A stretch of 35,384 nucleotides of DNA, from assembly GCA_947626205.1 (NCBI GenBank), contig CANQRO010000003.1:1-35384 (forward strand), written 5' to 3'. Numbering within the stretch: the first letter of the stretch is position 1; each line of letters starts with the position of its first letter. This DNA comes from an uncultured Clostridia bacterium. GTDB lineage: Bacteria > Bacillota > Clostridia > TANB77 > CAG-508. The translations under genes and the position numbers were made by a program. Shown piece by piece: positions 1 through 9,627 of the stretch. Below the pieces are notes generated by a model, which made no database searches, was not told where the DNA came from, and was given only the letters and a program-made list of their open reading frames with translations.

Positions 1-2
1 TT

Positions 3-77
3 TGGTTGGGCTGGCTAGATTCGAACTAGCGCATGCATGAGTCAAAGTCATGTGCCTTACCGCTTGGCTACAGCCCA
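3..77 (-). tRNA. tRNA-Gln (anticodon TTG)
   Basis: Reverse complement TGGGCTGTAGCCAAGCGGTAAGGCACATGACTTTGACTCATGCATGCGCTAGTTCGAATCTAGCCAGCCCA-ACCA; 7-bp acceptor stem, 7-nt anticodon loop CTTTGAC, TTCGAAT T-loop, encoded CCA. Confidence 0.95.
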
Positions 78-93
78 GTAAAAATTATATTTA

Positions 94-171
94 TGGGGTG
101 GAAGATGGGACTCGAACCCACGGTCTCCAGTGCCACAAACTGGCGCGTTAACCAACTACGCCACATCCACC
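94..171 (-). tRNA. tRNA-His (anticodon GTG)
   Basis: Reverse complement GGTGGATGTGGCGTAGTTGGTTAACGCGCCAGTTTGTGGCACTGGAGACCGTGGGTTCGAGTCCCATCTTCCACCCCA; anticodon loop TTGTGGC, G-1:C73 typical of tRNA-His, encoded CCA. Confidence 0.93.
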
Positions 172-176
172 ATATT

Positions 177-210
177 ATTGCACTGTTACTGGGATTTGTA
201 ACAGTGCAAT
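177..210. terminator. 13-bp perfect hairpin (attgcactgttac...gtaacagtgcaat)
   Basis: Inverted repeat between the sortase gene and tRNA-His; terminator or processing hairpin. Confidence 0.5.
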
Positions 211-295
211 TAATATTTTACCCAAATTTTATAAATTTGTCAACAGTTTTTTTATATTTTATGCCTAACAAGTAGCATAAAGCAATTTTCCATAT

Positions 296-1027
296 TTATT
301 GTTCTTTTGCCCAAATTATTAATCTTCCTTTACTATCATCTGTACATGTTGTTAAAGAAATCTCTCTTTTTCCAGCTGTATCTCTTGTCACATACTCACC
401 GTCATTTTCTGTAGTTCTATATATGTTATAAATTGTATAAGCAACTTTTGTTCCTGTTTCATAATCTGTTATATAAATTATATCACCGTTAGACAATTGC
501 TTATTTTTTCCAAAGAATGCACCATTACGATAGTTATGTCCAGAAATTGTTGTGTTACCAACCTTATTTAATCCTGGTCCATAATAATATGCTACTGATA
601 CTTCTAATGACTTTATAGTTACCTCATCTAGTATTGGATAATCTACACCTGTTTTTGGTATTTCTATTCTTCCTAATACACCAAAACCTTTATATGTTGG
701 TTTGTTTTTATTGCTTCCTGAACTTTGTCCACCACTACTAGTGCCATCATCTATTTGTCCAATATCGATAACAGTATTTCCTCCTGATGGCTCATCTGAA
801 GGTTCTTCTACGTTATCATCATCTTTTTGTATCATAAAATTTCTCATACTTTCGTCATATTGGTCCATAAAATTTTTTGCATCATTATCTATACTATATT
901 TACGATACATGTCATAACCAACAAATGCAATTAATCCTAATATTAAAATAACTATTATAATTAACACAATTGTAAGAATATTACTATATTTACTATCACT
1001 AAACATATATTTTCCTCCCTTTTTCAT
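296..1027 (-). CDS. Sortase family protein
   Basis: N-terminal TM segment; TISGHNYRNGAFF (catalytic His), SLTTCTDD (catalytic Cys), GRLIIWAKE (Arg). Confidence 0.88.
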   Translation of the reverse strand: MKKGGKYMFSDSKYSNILTIVLIIIVILILGLIAFVGYDMYRKYSIDNDAKNFMDQYDESMRNFMIQKDDDNVEEPSDEPSGGNTVIDIGQIDDGTSSGGQSSGSNKNKPTYKGFGVLGRIEIPKTGVDYPILDEVTIKSLEVSVAYYYGPGLNKVGNTTISGHNYRNGAFFGKNKQLSNGDIIYITDYETGTKVAYTIYNIYRTTENDGEYVTRDTAGKREISLTTCTDDSKGRLIIWAKEQ

Positions 1028-1081
1028 TTGATTACACCTATATTACTATTATAACATACTTTTTTGCATTTTTATACATAT

Positions 1082-1444
<363 letters not shown>

Positions 1445-1475
1445 TTAAAAGTTTTTCTCAACTTTTTATATTTAA

Positions 1476-3239
1476 CTATTTTATAAGAATTGCTTTTATA
1501 CGTCTTACGCCTGCTGAACTTGCTTCTTCTTTTTGAATTTTAAATGTTCCTAATTCTGATGTGTTTTTAACATGTGGCCCTCCACATAACTCTTTAGACA
1601 CATTTCCTATAGAATATACTGTAACAATATCTGGATATTTTTCAATAAACATGCACTCTGCTCCAGATTTTATTGCATCTTCTTTTTTCATTTCCTGTAC
1701 AGTTACAGGTAAAGCTTGTTTTATCCATTCATTTACTAAGTCTTCTACTTTTTTCTTTTCTTCATCTGTAAGCTTATGGTCACAAGAAAAATCGAATCTC
1801 ATTCTTTCTGGTGTAATGTTTGACCCTTTTTGATGTACATCTTTATTTATTACAATTTTTAATGCAGCATTTAAAAGATGTGTTGCTGTATGATAACAAA
1901 TTGTTTCTGGGCTTTGATCAGCAAGTCCTCCTTTAAATTTTTGTTCTGAACCCATTCTAGATTTTTCTTGATGTTCTTTATATAGTTTTTGAAAATTCTC
2001 CATATCTATTGTGAATCCTTGTTCTTTTGCTAAATCACTTGTTACTTCTGGTGGGAAACCATATGTATCATATAAATGAAATACAATTTGTCCATCTATT
2101 TTTGTTTGATTTTCTTTCTTCAACCTTAAAATTACTTTTTCAAATTCTCTTTCGCCATTTGCAAGTGTTTTTATAAATTTATCTTTTTCTTCTATTAAAA
2201 CCTTTTTAATTTCTTCTCTATTTTTTTCTAATTCTGGATACATCTCTTTTAAAACATCTATATTTAAATCTATTAAATTAGATAACTCATTTAAATCTAT
2301 TTGTAATTTATTCAAATGTCTTGTCATTCTACGAATTAATCTTCTTAAAATATACCCTCTATCTACATTGCTAGGTCTTCCACCATCAGAAATAATCATT
2401 ATACTACAACGTAAATGCTCTGCTACAATTCTTCTAGAACTTATATCATCACTTTTTGCAAGATTTTTTAATTCTTCCATAATTGGTGCAAATATTTCTG
2501 TATCATATGGTGTTTCTTTTCCTTGAAGTAGCATTGCCATTCTTTCAAGTCCAAGTCCTGTATCTACATTTCTTTGTTTTAGTTTTGAATATGTACCATC
2601 TTTAGATTTGTAATATTCCATAAATACATTATTCCATATTTCAACATACTTTCCGCAACCACAAGATGGATCACAATTTTCTGAACAAGCTTCTTTTCCA
2701 GTATCATAAAACATCTCTGTATCTGGTCCACATGGTCCTTCTTCTCCTGCTATCCACCAGTTATCATCTTTTCCAAAATAATAAATATGATCTTTTGGCA
2801 TTCCTACCTTTTCCCATATTTTTGCAGATTCTTCGTCTTTTGGTGCATCTTCATCACCTTTAAATACTGTCACAAATAATTTTTCTACTGGAATACCTAA
2901 TTCCTTTGTTAAAAACTCGAAACTCATTTTTATAGATTCTTCTTTGAAATAATCTCCTAAAGACCAATTTCCAAGCATTTCAAAATATGTTAAATGACGG
3001 TTATCTCCTACTTCATCAATATCTACTGTTCTAACACATTTTTGATAATCTGTAAGACGTGTTCCTTCTGGATGTTTTTCTCCTAATAGATATGGTACAA
3101 GTGGTTGCATTCCAGCTGTTGTAAATAGAACTGATGGATCATTTTCTGGAATTAATGGTGCACTTGGTATTACTTTATGTCCATGGTTTTCAAAAAATTT
3201 TAAATATTTATTACGAATATTAATTGCCTTCATTAGCAT
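1476..3239 (-). CDS. alaS: Alanine--tRNA ligase, short form (587 aa)
   Basis: N-terminal class II motifs (FTTAGMQPLVPYLLGEKHPEGTRLTDYQKCVRTVDIDEVGDNRHLTYFEMLGNWS) plus editing domain HTATHLLNAAL / CGGPHV; ends directly after the editing domain. Confidence 0.95.
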   Translation of the reverse strand: MLMKAINIRNKYLKFFENHGHKVIPSAPLIPENDPSVLFTTAGMQPLVPYLLGEKHPEGTRLTDYQKCVRTVDIDEVGDNRHLTYFEMLGNWSLGDYFKEESIKMSFEFLTKELGIPVEKLFVTVFKGDEDAPKDEESAKIWEKVGMPKDHIYYFGKDDNWWIAGEEGPCGPDTEMFYDTGKEACSENCDPSCGCGKYVEIWNNVFMEYYKSKDGTYSKLKQRNVDTGLGLERMAMLLQGKETPYDTEIFAPIMEELKNLAKSDDISSRRIVAEHLRCSIMIISDGGRPSNVDRGYILRRLIRRMTRHLNKLQIDLNELSNLIDLNIDVLKEMYPELEKNREEIKKVLIEEKDKFIKTLANGEREFEKVILRLKKENQTKIDGQIVFHLYDTYGFPPEVTSDLAKEQGFTIDMENFQKLYKEHQEKSRMGSEQKFKGGLADQSPETICYHTATHLLNAALKIVINKDVHQKGSNITPERMRFDFSCDHKLTDEEKKKVEDLVNEWIKQALPVTVQEMKKEDAIKSGAECMFIEKYPDIVTVYSIGNVSKELCGGPHVKNTSELGTFKIQKEEASSAGVRRIKAILIK

Positions 3240-3479
3240 TATCTCCTTTTAGTTTAATATGTTAAAAATTATAATACAATTATATAAAAAAAGCAATTAT
3301 AATATATAAAATATCTATATTTTACAATAGTATATTATATTAATTGTTTAACTTATTAAATTACTTTTATATGAAAAGTGCATTCGACATATGTGCATTT
3401 TACTTCACAAATATGCACATAGACTAATGTAACTTAACCTTATTGTATAACACTTCGATTTTTACTATACAATAAAAAT

Positions 3480-3519
3480 ACAATGAAGAAAACCAAATTA
3501 CTTAGTTTTCTTCATTGTA
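3480..3519 (-). terminator. Rho-independent terminator of the SleB-like gene
   Basis: acaatgaagaaaac...ttttcttcattgt inverted repeat; T-rich on the minus strand after the stem. Confidence 0.7.
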
Positions 3520-3522
3520 CTT

Positions 3523-4416
3523 TTACTCTGAATAAACCCGCCGAAAATTGTGATCACCTATGGTCACCTTGACCCTTACGTTTTTTACTTTACTTAACTC
3601 TTCCATACGGTTTACAGTTAAGAAGTATAAGGCACCACCTTCCCAGTATTTAGAATCGGTTATACCGACTCTACTTGCTTCTTCTTTTAACAACTCTTCC
3701 GTTATGTTAGAGCCCTTAAAAGCCTCTGCTACAGCTTGTCTTATTTCTGTTGTTACATTATCATTTGTAACAACTTTTTTACAAGCTATTATTTCTCCAT
3801 TACTATATGGAGAAAACTGGTTTTTGTCGGCAATAATTTCTGAAATAGTGTCCGGAAACTTTTTAGAAGTTCTTCTGTTACGAATTACTTCTGCAACAGC
3901 TAGCTTTCCTTCATATGATTGATTGTTTGCTTCGGCATATACTAGCCGGCAAACATAATCAAATTCATCGGCTGTTAATTCCATTTTTTCCAGTTCTTCC
4001 GCTGTGGGGTAGTAGTCACCTTCAACTACTGTTCTTGCTGTTCTGGTCATGCTAAGTGTCATCACACTTGAAGAAACTTGCGTTTCCACTTTAACAGCAT
4101 TTAATGCTGACTTTACTTTTAGATCGACCTCTTTTTTATAGAGTTCTTCTTCTCTGTCTTCCATTTGGTCATCTAAATCCGCTTTCCAAGATGCGATACT
4201 CATCGCAGCATTTGCTACATTTATCTCCCTTTGATGGAGTTCTTCCTCTTTTGTAGAAAGCTCTGCTTCCCACATATTGAGGAATTCTTCTTTCTTACTC
4301 AAAGAGTAGATTCTGATTGCTACGATTACACATAGCACCGTAGCAACTATCATAAGTGTTATACTTATAACACCTATAATAGCTACACGTCTTGCCCACT
4401 TGCTTCTACTTTGCAT
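3523..4416 (-). CDS. Cell wall hydrolase (SleB-like), membrane anchored with coiled coil
   Basis: C-terminal VCRLVYAEANNQSYEGKLAVAEVIRNRR...FPDTISEIIADKNQFSPY matches the SleB/hydrolase_2 family; N-terminal TM and coiled coil; visibly GC-richer than neighbours. Confidence 0.85.
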   Translation of the reverse strand: MQSRSKWARRVAIIGVISITLMIVATVLCVIVAIRIYSLSKKEEFLNMWEAELSTKEEELHQREINVANAAMSIASWKADLDDQMEDREEELYKKEVDLKVKSALNAVKVETQVSSSVMTLSMTRTARTVVEGDYYPTAEELEKMELTADEFDYVCRLVYAEANNQSYEGKLAVAEVIRNRRTSKKFPDTISEIIADKNQFSPYSNGEIIACKKVVTNDNVTTEIRQAVAEAFKGSNITEELLKEEASRVGITDSKYWEGGALYFLTVNRMEELSKVKNVRVKVTIGDHNFRRVYSE

Positions 4417-4627
4417 TTTTTTAATTCTCCTTATGTTTATTTATTATCTATGTAAAATCTATTCTTACAGAACAGATGTAAAAAATGCTACCGCCTAACA
4501 ACCACTTTGGCGGGTATGCTTAAAAAGCAATACATTTTGTATAATTATATTTTATTACATTTTATGTAAAATGTCAAATTATATAAGCTTTTCAAGCTCT
4601 TTTAGAGATACTTTTGGCTTTCTTTTT

Positions 4628-5176
4628 TTATTCTTCTTTTTTCTCTTTATAAAACGGTTTTAATATATTAGAAACAATCCATATTATTTTTCCACTTTTT
4701 GCTTTTGCAAAACCTTTTCCTAAAGCTTTTCCTCCAACAGTTAATGATGCTACTAACGCACTTATTAAAAATTGCAATGGAAAATTAAGTTGATAAATAG
4801 CTGTTATTTTCATAGCAATAATTGCACTTATTGCTCCACTTAATACTCCGCATATGTCTCCAATTACATCTGCACAAATATTAGCTACTTTTGCAGAATT
4901 TCTAATTAATTTTACTGCTGTTTTAGCACCTGGTATTTTTTTACTTGCTTTTGCATGAAATTCTTCCTCACCTGCTACTGTTACTGCTACTCCTATTATA
5001 TCAAAAACAATACCAACTATAATAACAATAAGTAAAATTATTATTGCTGGAATAAGATTAATATCATTAATTGCTGTTGTTGATATGTACGAAAAAAATA
5101 ACGATAATATAAATGTTATTATAAATACTTCTATAAACCATTTTACATTTTCGTTATTATTATTATTTCTTTTCAA
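4628..5176 (-). CDS. Uncharacterised multi-TM membrane protein (TTG start)
   Basis: Several hydrophobic helices; RBS-like GTGAGGA upstream. Confidence 0.7.
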   Translation of the reverse strand: MKRNNNNNENVKWFIEVFIITFILSLFFSYISTTAINDINLIPAIIILLIVIIVGIVFDIIGVAVTVAGEEEFHAKASKKIPGAKTAVKLIRNSAKVANICADVIGDICGVLSGAISAIIAMKITAIYQLNFPLQFLISALVASLTVGGKALGKGFAKAKSGKIIWIVSNILKPFYKEKKEE

Positions 5177-5339
5177 AATTATATCCTCACTTTATATTAT
5201 TGAATATTTAAACACTTAAATATATGTTATGATGGTAAAAGTCTAAGTAAACTTTGTAGTATAGGTCCAGTTGAGTTTCTCTATTTTCTACTAAACATTA
5301 CTGTTTAGTTGTTTCCATTTAAAGAAAATATTTTTTTAA

Positions 5340-5810
5340 ATTTAAAAATTAAAAAAATACCAGACAGCCACTAAAATCTACACCTTAATCCTTAGACTTC
5401 CTTGCAAATATATGCAAACATTCTAGAAGTTTTCCTTAAAATATTGTATCTATTACTAGTCTTTTTCGCAACAACAATTTCATAACCATACTTTCTTATT
5501 ACTTAGCTATTGTAATGAAAAAGCATTTAAAGTTAATCCCAAACTCATCACTCAAGACAGGCTACTCTATATATTGTGTCTTGGCACTTTATATAGGTTT
5601 TACTTAATTAGTCTTAATTAAGCCTCCGCGATAGTAGGGGAACATTTATATGTATGCCATTACATATTTCCCTATTATCTTTACTCCCTAAAAGCACACA
5701 GAACTGGGCGTTTTGCGCACAATCAAGAAACTTCATCGATATGCCCTTTAGTGGATTTTTAGCCCCACCCTCGTAATAGACAATATTACTAGAATAATGC
5801 ACCATCTTTT
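5340..5810 (-). ncRNA. Candidate structured non-coding RNA or leader (strand tentative)
   Basis: ~870 bp gap with no convincing CDS; locally GC-raised block; several hairpins (ATAATAGGGAAATATGTA...TACATATAAATGTTCCCCTACTAT; GTGG...CCAC; CTAAA.GGGC...GCCC...TTTAG); minus-strand T-run near 5340-5360. Confidence 0.35.
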
Positions 5811-6021
5811 TTTATTATAGCATATATTTTTAAATTTATCAAAATAAAAATAATTTTTTTTTAATTATTGTTAGTATTATTTAACTTCAATATAATCATC
5901 ATTTTGGTAAATTTATCCATATCACTTTTTTTCTTTAATTTACTCGTTTTTTCTTCGTTTTTCATTATATTAAGCTTATATAGATATATTATACTGCTTG
6001 TTTTTGCTAGAAATCAATATA

Positions 6022-6041
6022 AAAAGGCAGTTTCCTGCCCT
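6022..6041 (-). terminator. Terminator of spoVT
   Basis: GGCAG-GAAA-CTGCC stem followed by TTTTTA on the minus strand. Confidence 0.6.
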
Positions 6042-6048
6042 CTTTATA

Positions 6049-6603
6049 CTAAATTTCCATTTGGCTACCTAAAAAACCTGCTGCAGATTGTACAACTTTT
6101 AATTCAGCATCACCCATTTTTGCATTATTATCTTTAGATAACAATATTACACTTCCTATTACATCCCCTTGTGAAATTATAGGATATACAACTTGTGAAT
6201 TATATCTTCTTTCTTTATTATCATTTTTAGTTATTGGGATTGAAACTTCATTATTTTCTTTGCTTGTATAAACTTCTTTATCTTCTAAAAGTTGCTCTAA
6301 TTCAGCACTTAAATCTTGTTCTAAAAATTCCTTTTTAGAGCCTCCAGATACTGCAATTACTGTATCTTTGTCTGTAATACATGCAATATGTCCTGTTGTT
6401 TTTGCTAAAGTTTCTGCATATCCTGTCGCAAACTCAGAAAGTTCTCCAATTGGTGAATATTTTTTAAGTATAACTTCTCCTTCTTTATCTGTAAATATTT
6501 CTAAAGGATCACCTTCTTTTATTCTTAATGTTTTTCTTATTTCTTTTGGAATAACTATTCTTCCTAAATCATCAATTCGTCTTACAACACCTGTTGCTTT
6601 CAA
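6049..6603 (-). CDS. spoVT: Stage V sporulation protein T, AbrB-family regulator
   Basis: MKATGVVRRIDDLGRIVIPKEIRKTLRIKEGDPLEIF N-terminal AbrB domain plus C-terminal GAF-like domain. Confidence 0.95.
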   Translation of the reverse strand: MKATGVVRRIDDLGRIVIPKEIRKTLRIKEGDPLEIFTDKEGEVILKKYSPIGELSEFATGYAETLAKTTGHIACITDKDTVIAVSGGSKKEFLEQDLSAELEQLLEDKEVYTSKENNEVSIPITKNDNKERRYNSQVVYPIISQGDVIGSVILLSKDNNAKMGDAELKVVQSAAGFLGSQMEI

Positions 6604-6815
6604 AACTATTTCCCTCCTTCTTATTTACTATGAATTTATATTTTTCATAGTTTTATTAGCATTTTTGTTTATAACTTTATTATTGCAAATGAAGGATTTT
6701 TTATGCATTTTTTTGACAATTTTTTATTTTTAAAAAATACATCAGTTAAACTTCTTACTATGCCACTATTGATATATTATTATATTTACCATTTACAATG
6801 ATTTATATTTATAGA

Positions 6816-6849
6816 AGTAAACGAGAACTAAAAATTTAGTTCTCGTTTA
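6816..6849 (-). terminator. Terminator overlapping the 3' end of the KAP NTPase gene
   Basis: aaacgagaactaaa aatttagttctcgttta inverted repeat. Confidence 0.65.
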
Positions 6850-8824
6850 TTTCTTCTTTCTTTCCGCTAAATAATGATGTTTTATATTGGCTTAAAATAT
6901 ATTCTAAGTCTTTAGAAAATTCCCTTAACATTACAATCTTAATCGTACTTTCTTTGTTTTTGGTATAATCATCCATTAATTGCTTTAATTGTGCAATGTT
7001 TTTCATCTCTGGTTCTATAGCATCTTTGTTTTCGTTCACACGTTTTATTAGTTTTTCTTTTATTGTAACAATATCTTCATTGCTTGCGCATGAAATTCTT
7101 TGAAACATTTGAAATACATCATAATATTTAAATATTGGTACATCCATACATTCTTTATCAAATCGCTCATAAAATACTTCCATTCTCATTGGAATACATT
7201 TAAATATTTCATCAGCTTTTTCTATATACATTTTATCTTTCAATTGTACATTTAATTGGTTAAAATGTTTTAAAATGTCTTCAATATCTGAATTTACTTC
7301 TCCAACAGTTATTTGAGCTAGTTCCTCCTCTACATTATCACAATAAGAAGATGTTAATGAAGATACATTCATTCCATTAATAAATATATTCTTTATTGTT
7401 TTCATATCGTAAGATATTAAACCTTTTTTTATAAAGTAACTAAAATATGCAAATAGTTTAACCATATCTATTAATTGTATTTTACCTTGTTTTACATCAC
7501 TTAAAACTTCTTCTATAATTGGTTCAAATTGATCATCATTTATTTTCCAATATTCTTCTGTTAATAACCTCTTATAACCTGGTAATTTATCTGTATCTAC
7601 TGTATTTATAATAACTTCCATGTTTTGCTTAAATACTTTCATATCAAAAATTCTTGTACGTACATATATTTCTATGAATTTAAAGAAACGATATTCTGCT
7701 TTAAAGTTATAATAGTAATTATTATCAAACTCTTTAATATAAAACTGGCGGTTATCTGTTAGAAGTACTCTTGATGAAACTAATATAGATTTATATTCTT
7801 CATTACTTTGAATATTTACAAATTTATCTTTTGTTATTTTTCCTGCTTTTATTTCAAAAGATACTGCAATTGTAAATATAAGCATTGTCTGCAATACTCT
7901 ATTATTCGTATTTGGATAATATTTACTTACCATTTCATATACTTTTCTAAAATCGTTTAAAGCATGTTTTAATATTCTTAGATTTCTAGTGCCACTTTTA
8001 TTAAATGAAGATATAATAAGCCCTGTATTTTCTCTTAAAAATCGAATTAAATCTTCATTTGACTCATATCTCATTAAAAGTCCATTAATAATGTAGGTGA
8101 ATTCTGGTGCATATTCAAATGTTTCACCTATTAATTTTTCTTTTATTCTTTCATAATCATTTGCTTTGTCAAACACATATTCAATTGTGTCTTGAATTTT
8201 TTCTACCATTGGTTTATCGCCTATTTTATCTAAATCTCCCTCTTTATCTAGTAAATATGTAGCGATAAAAGTTTTCATTTCTAAGTTACTACTTTTTAAT
8301 TTTGTAGACAATTCTTTTTCATTGCATATAATTATTGTTTTTATGTGATCATGTTCTACAAAGTTATTAATATAACCTAAAATATCTATAACGTCTACAT
8401 TAGCTCTTTCTAGGTCATCAAAGCATAATACTTTATCATCTGTTGAAAAGAATTCTTCATAATCTATTCTATCACCATTTTGCGTTACACCAAAAAAGTT
8501 TGCCATATCAAGACCTGTTTTTGCATATTCTGGAATAGTAGTTTGGTTATTTGCTTGCATATATCTTTTTAAATTTTTATCCATTAATTGAGTGGTTTCT
8601 ATAAATATTTTTTTGCTAATTTCTTCTAAGTTTGAAATTCCATATAGCGACATATAAATGGTTGTATATTGTTTTCCATTCAATTGCATTGATTCAATTT
8701 TATTTCTTATTTTATGATTCCAGAAATATGTTTTTCCGCTTCCCCATTCACCATTAATCATAATTGCATAATCTGTATAATCACTTCTTACATAATCTAA
8801 TATACTTTCAACTAAATCTTCCAT
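6836..8824 (-). CDS. KAP-family P-loop NTPase
   Basis: Walker A INGEWGSGKTYF, Walker B VLCFDDLERA, layout typical of KAP NTPases. Confidence 0.8.
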   Translation of the reverse strand: MEDLVESILDYVRSDYTDYAIMINGEWGSGKTYFWNHKIRNKIESMQLNGKQYTTIYMSLYGISNLEEISKKIFIETTQLMDKNLKRYMQANNQTTIPEYAKTGLDMANFFGVTQNGDRIDYEEFFSTDDKVLCFDDLERANVDVIDILGYINNFVEHDHIKTIIICNEKELSTKLKSSNLEMKTFIATYLLDKEGDLDKIGDKPMVEKIQDTIEYVFDKANDYERIKEKLIGETFEYAPEFTYIINGLLMRYESNEDLIRFLRENTGLIISSFNKSGTRNLRILKHALNDFRKVYEMVSKYYPNTNNRVLQTMLIFTIAVSFEIKAGKITKDKFVNIQSNEEYKSILVSSRVLLTDNRQFYIKEFDNNYYYNFKAEYRFFKFIEIYVRTRIFDMKVFKQNMEVIINTVDTDKLPGYKRLLTEEYWKINDDQFEPIIEEVLSDVKQGKIQLIDMVKLFAYFSYFIKKGLISYDMKTIKNIFINGMNVSSLTSSYCDNVEEELAQITVGEVNSDIEDILKHFNQLNVQLKDKMYIEKADEIFKCIPMRMEVFYERFDKECMDVPIFKYYDVFQMFQRISCASNEDIVTIKEKLIKRVNENKDAIEPEMKNIAQLKQLMDDYTKNKESTIKIVMLREFSKDLEYILSQYKTSLFSGKKEEINEN

Positions 8825-8881
8825 AATTTATAATATCTTTTCTAATTTTTATAATTAGATGCTCTCCTTTCTTTAAAAAGT

Positions 8882-9559
8882 TTAATCTTTTGCTAATGTA
8901 AATGCACTAATTTTACTTGCTCCTGCTTCTTTTAATATTTTAGCGCATTCGTTTAATGTACTACCTGTTGTATAAATATCATCAAATAAAAGTACATTTT
9001 TATTCAAAACAGTTTGTCCATTTTTTATATAATATACATCTTTTACATTTTGAATTCTTTTTTCTTTATTTAATTTACTTTGAGGTTTATTATCTTTTAT
9101 TTTGTACAAAATATGAGTATCGCATACTAGATTTTTCATATGCTTTGCTACATTTTTAGCAATTAGCTCACTTTGATTATATCCCCTAAAGTTTTTTCTT
9201 TTTCTACTTATTGGAACTGGGATAATTATATCATATCTTTCAAAAAATCCACAGATTTTTTCGTTATTTAATAGAATTTGTGAAAAACATTCATTTAAAT
9301 AACTTTTTTCTTCAAATTTATATTTAAGGATTTTTTCTCTTATTAAATCGTGATAATCAAACACATAAAAATGTGTATCATAATTTTTAGTTAAATATAT
9401 GTGCTTTTTATTTCTCATCAATCCTTTTATTAGATAGTTACATTTAGAGCAAATAGGTCCTTCACAAATTTTTCCACATATTCCGCATGTAGTAGGGTAA
9501 ATAAGTTTAAGTAGTCCTTCTAGTGCATTTTTCTTTATATCTGCATTTAATTTAAGCAA
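8882..9559 (-). CDS. ComF family protein / phosphoribosyltransferase
   Basis: Zn-ribbon CGICGKICEGPICSKC and PRPP-binding VLLFDDIYTTGSTL. Confidence 0.93.
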   Translation of the reverse strand: MLKLNADIKKNALEGLLKLIYPTTCGICGKICEGPICSKCNYLIKGLMRNKKHIYLTKNYDTHFYVFDYHDLIREKILKYKFEEKSYLNECFSQILLNNEKICGFFERYDIIIPVPISRKRKNFRGYNQSELIAKNVAKHMKNLVCDTHILYKIKDNKPQSKLNKEKRIQNVKDVYYIKNGQTVLNKNVLLFDDIYTTGSTLNECAKILKEAGASKISAFTLAKD

Positions 9560-9627
9560 TTATATCTCTCCTTTTAAAAATATATTGTCTCCCTTATTTT
9601 CTCCTATTTACTTATAATCTTTATAAT

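Noticed and set aside
33-275. 80-aa plus-strand ORF covering the tRNA genes
   Set aside because: Overlaps two tRNAs antisense; spurious.
3240-3480. T-box leader upstream of alaS
   Set aside because: No T-box consensus or specifier/antiterminator arrangement seen.
5614-5805. 63-aa ORF on the minus strand
   Set aside because: No recognisable protein features; lies within a region with extensive hairpins, more likely part of a structured RNA.
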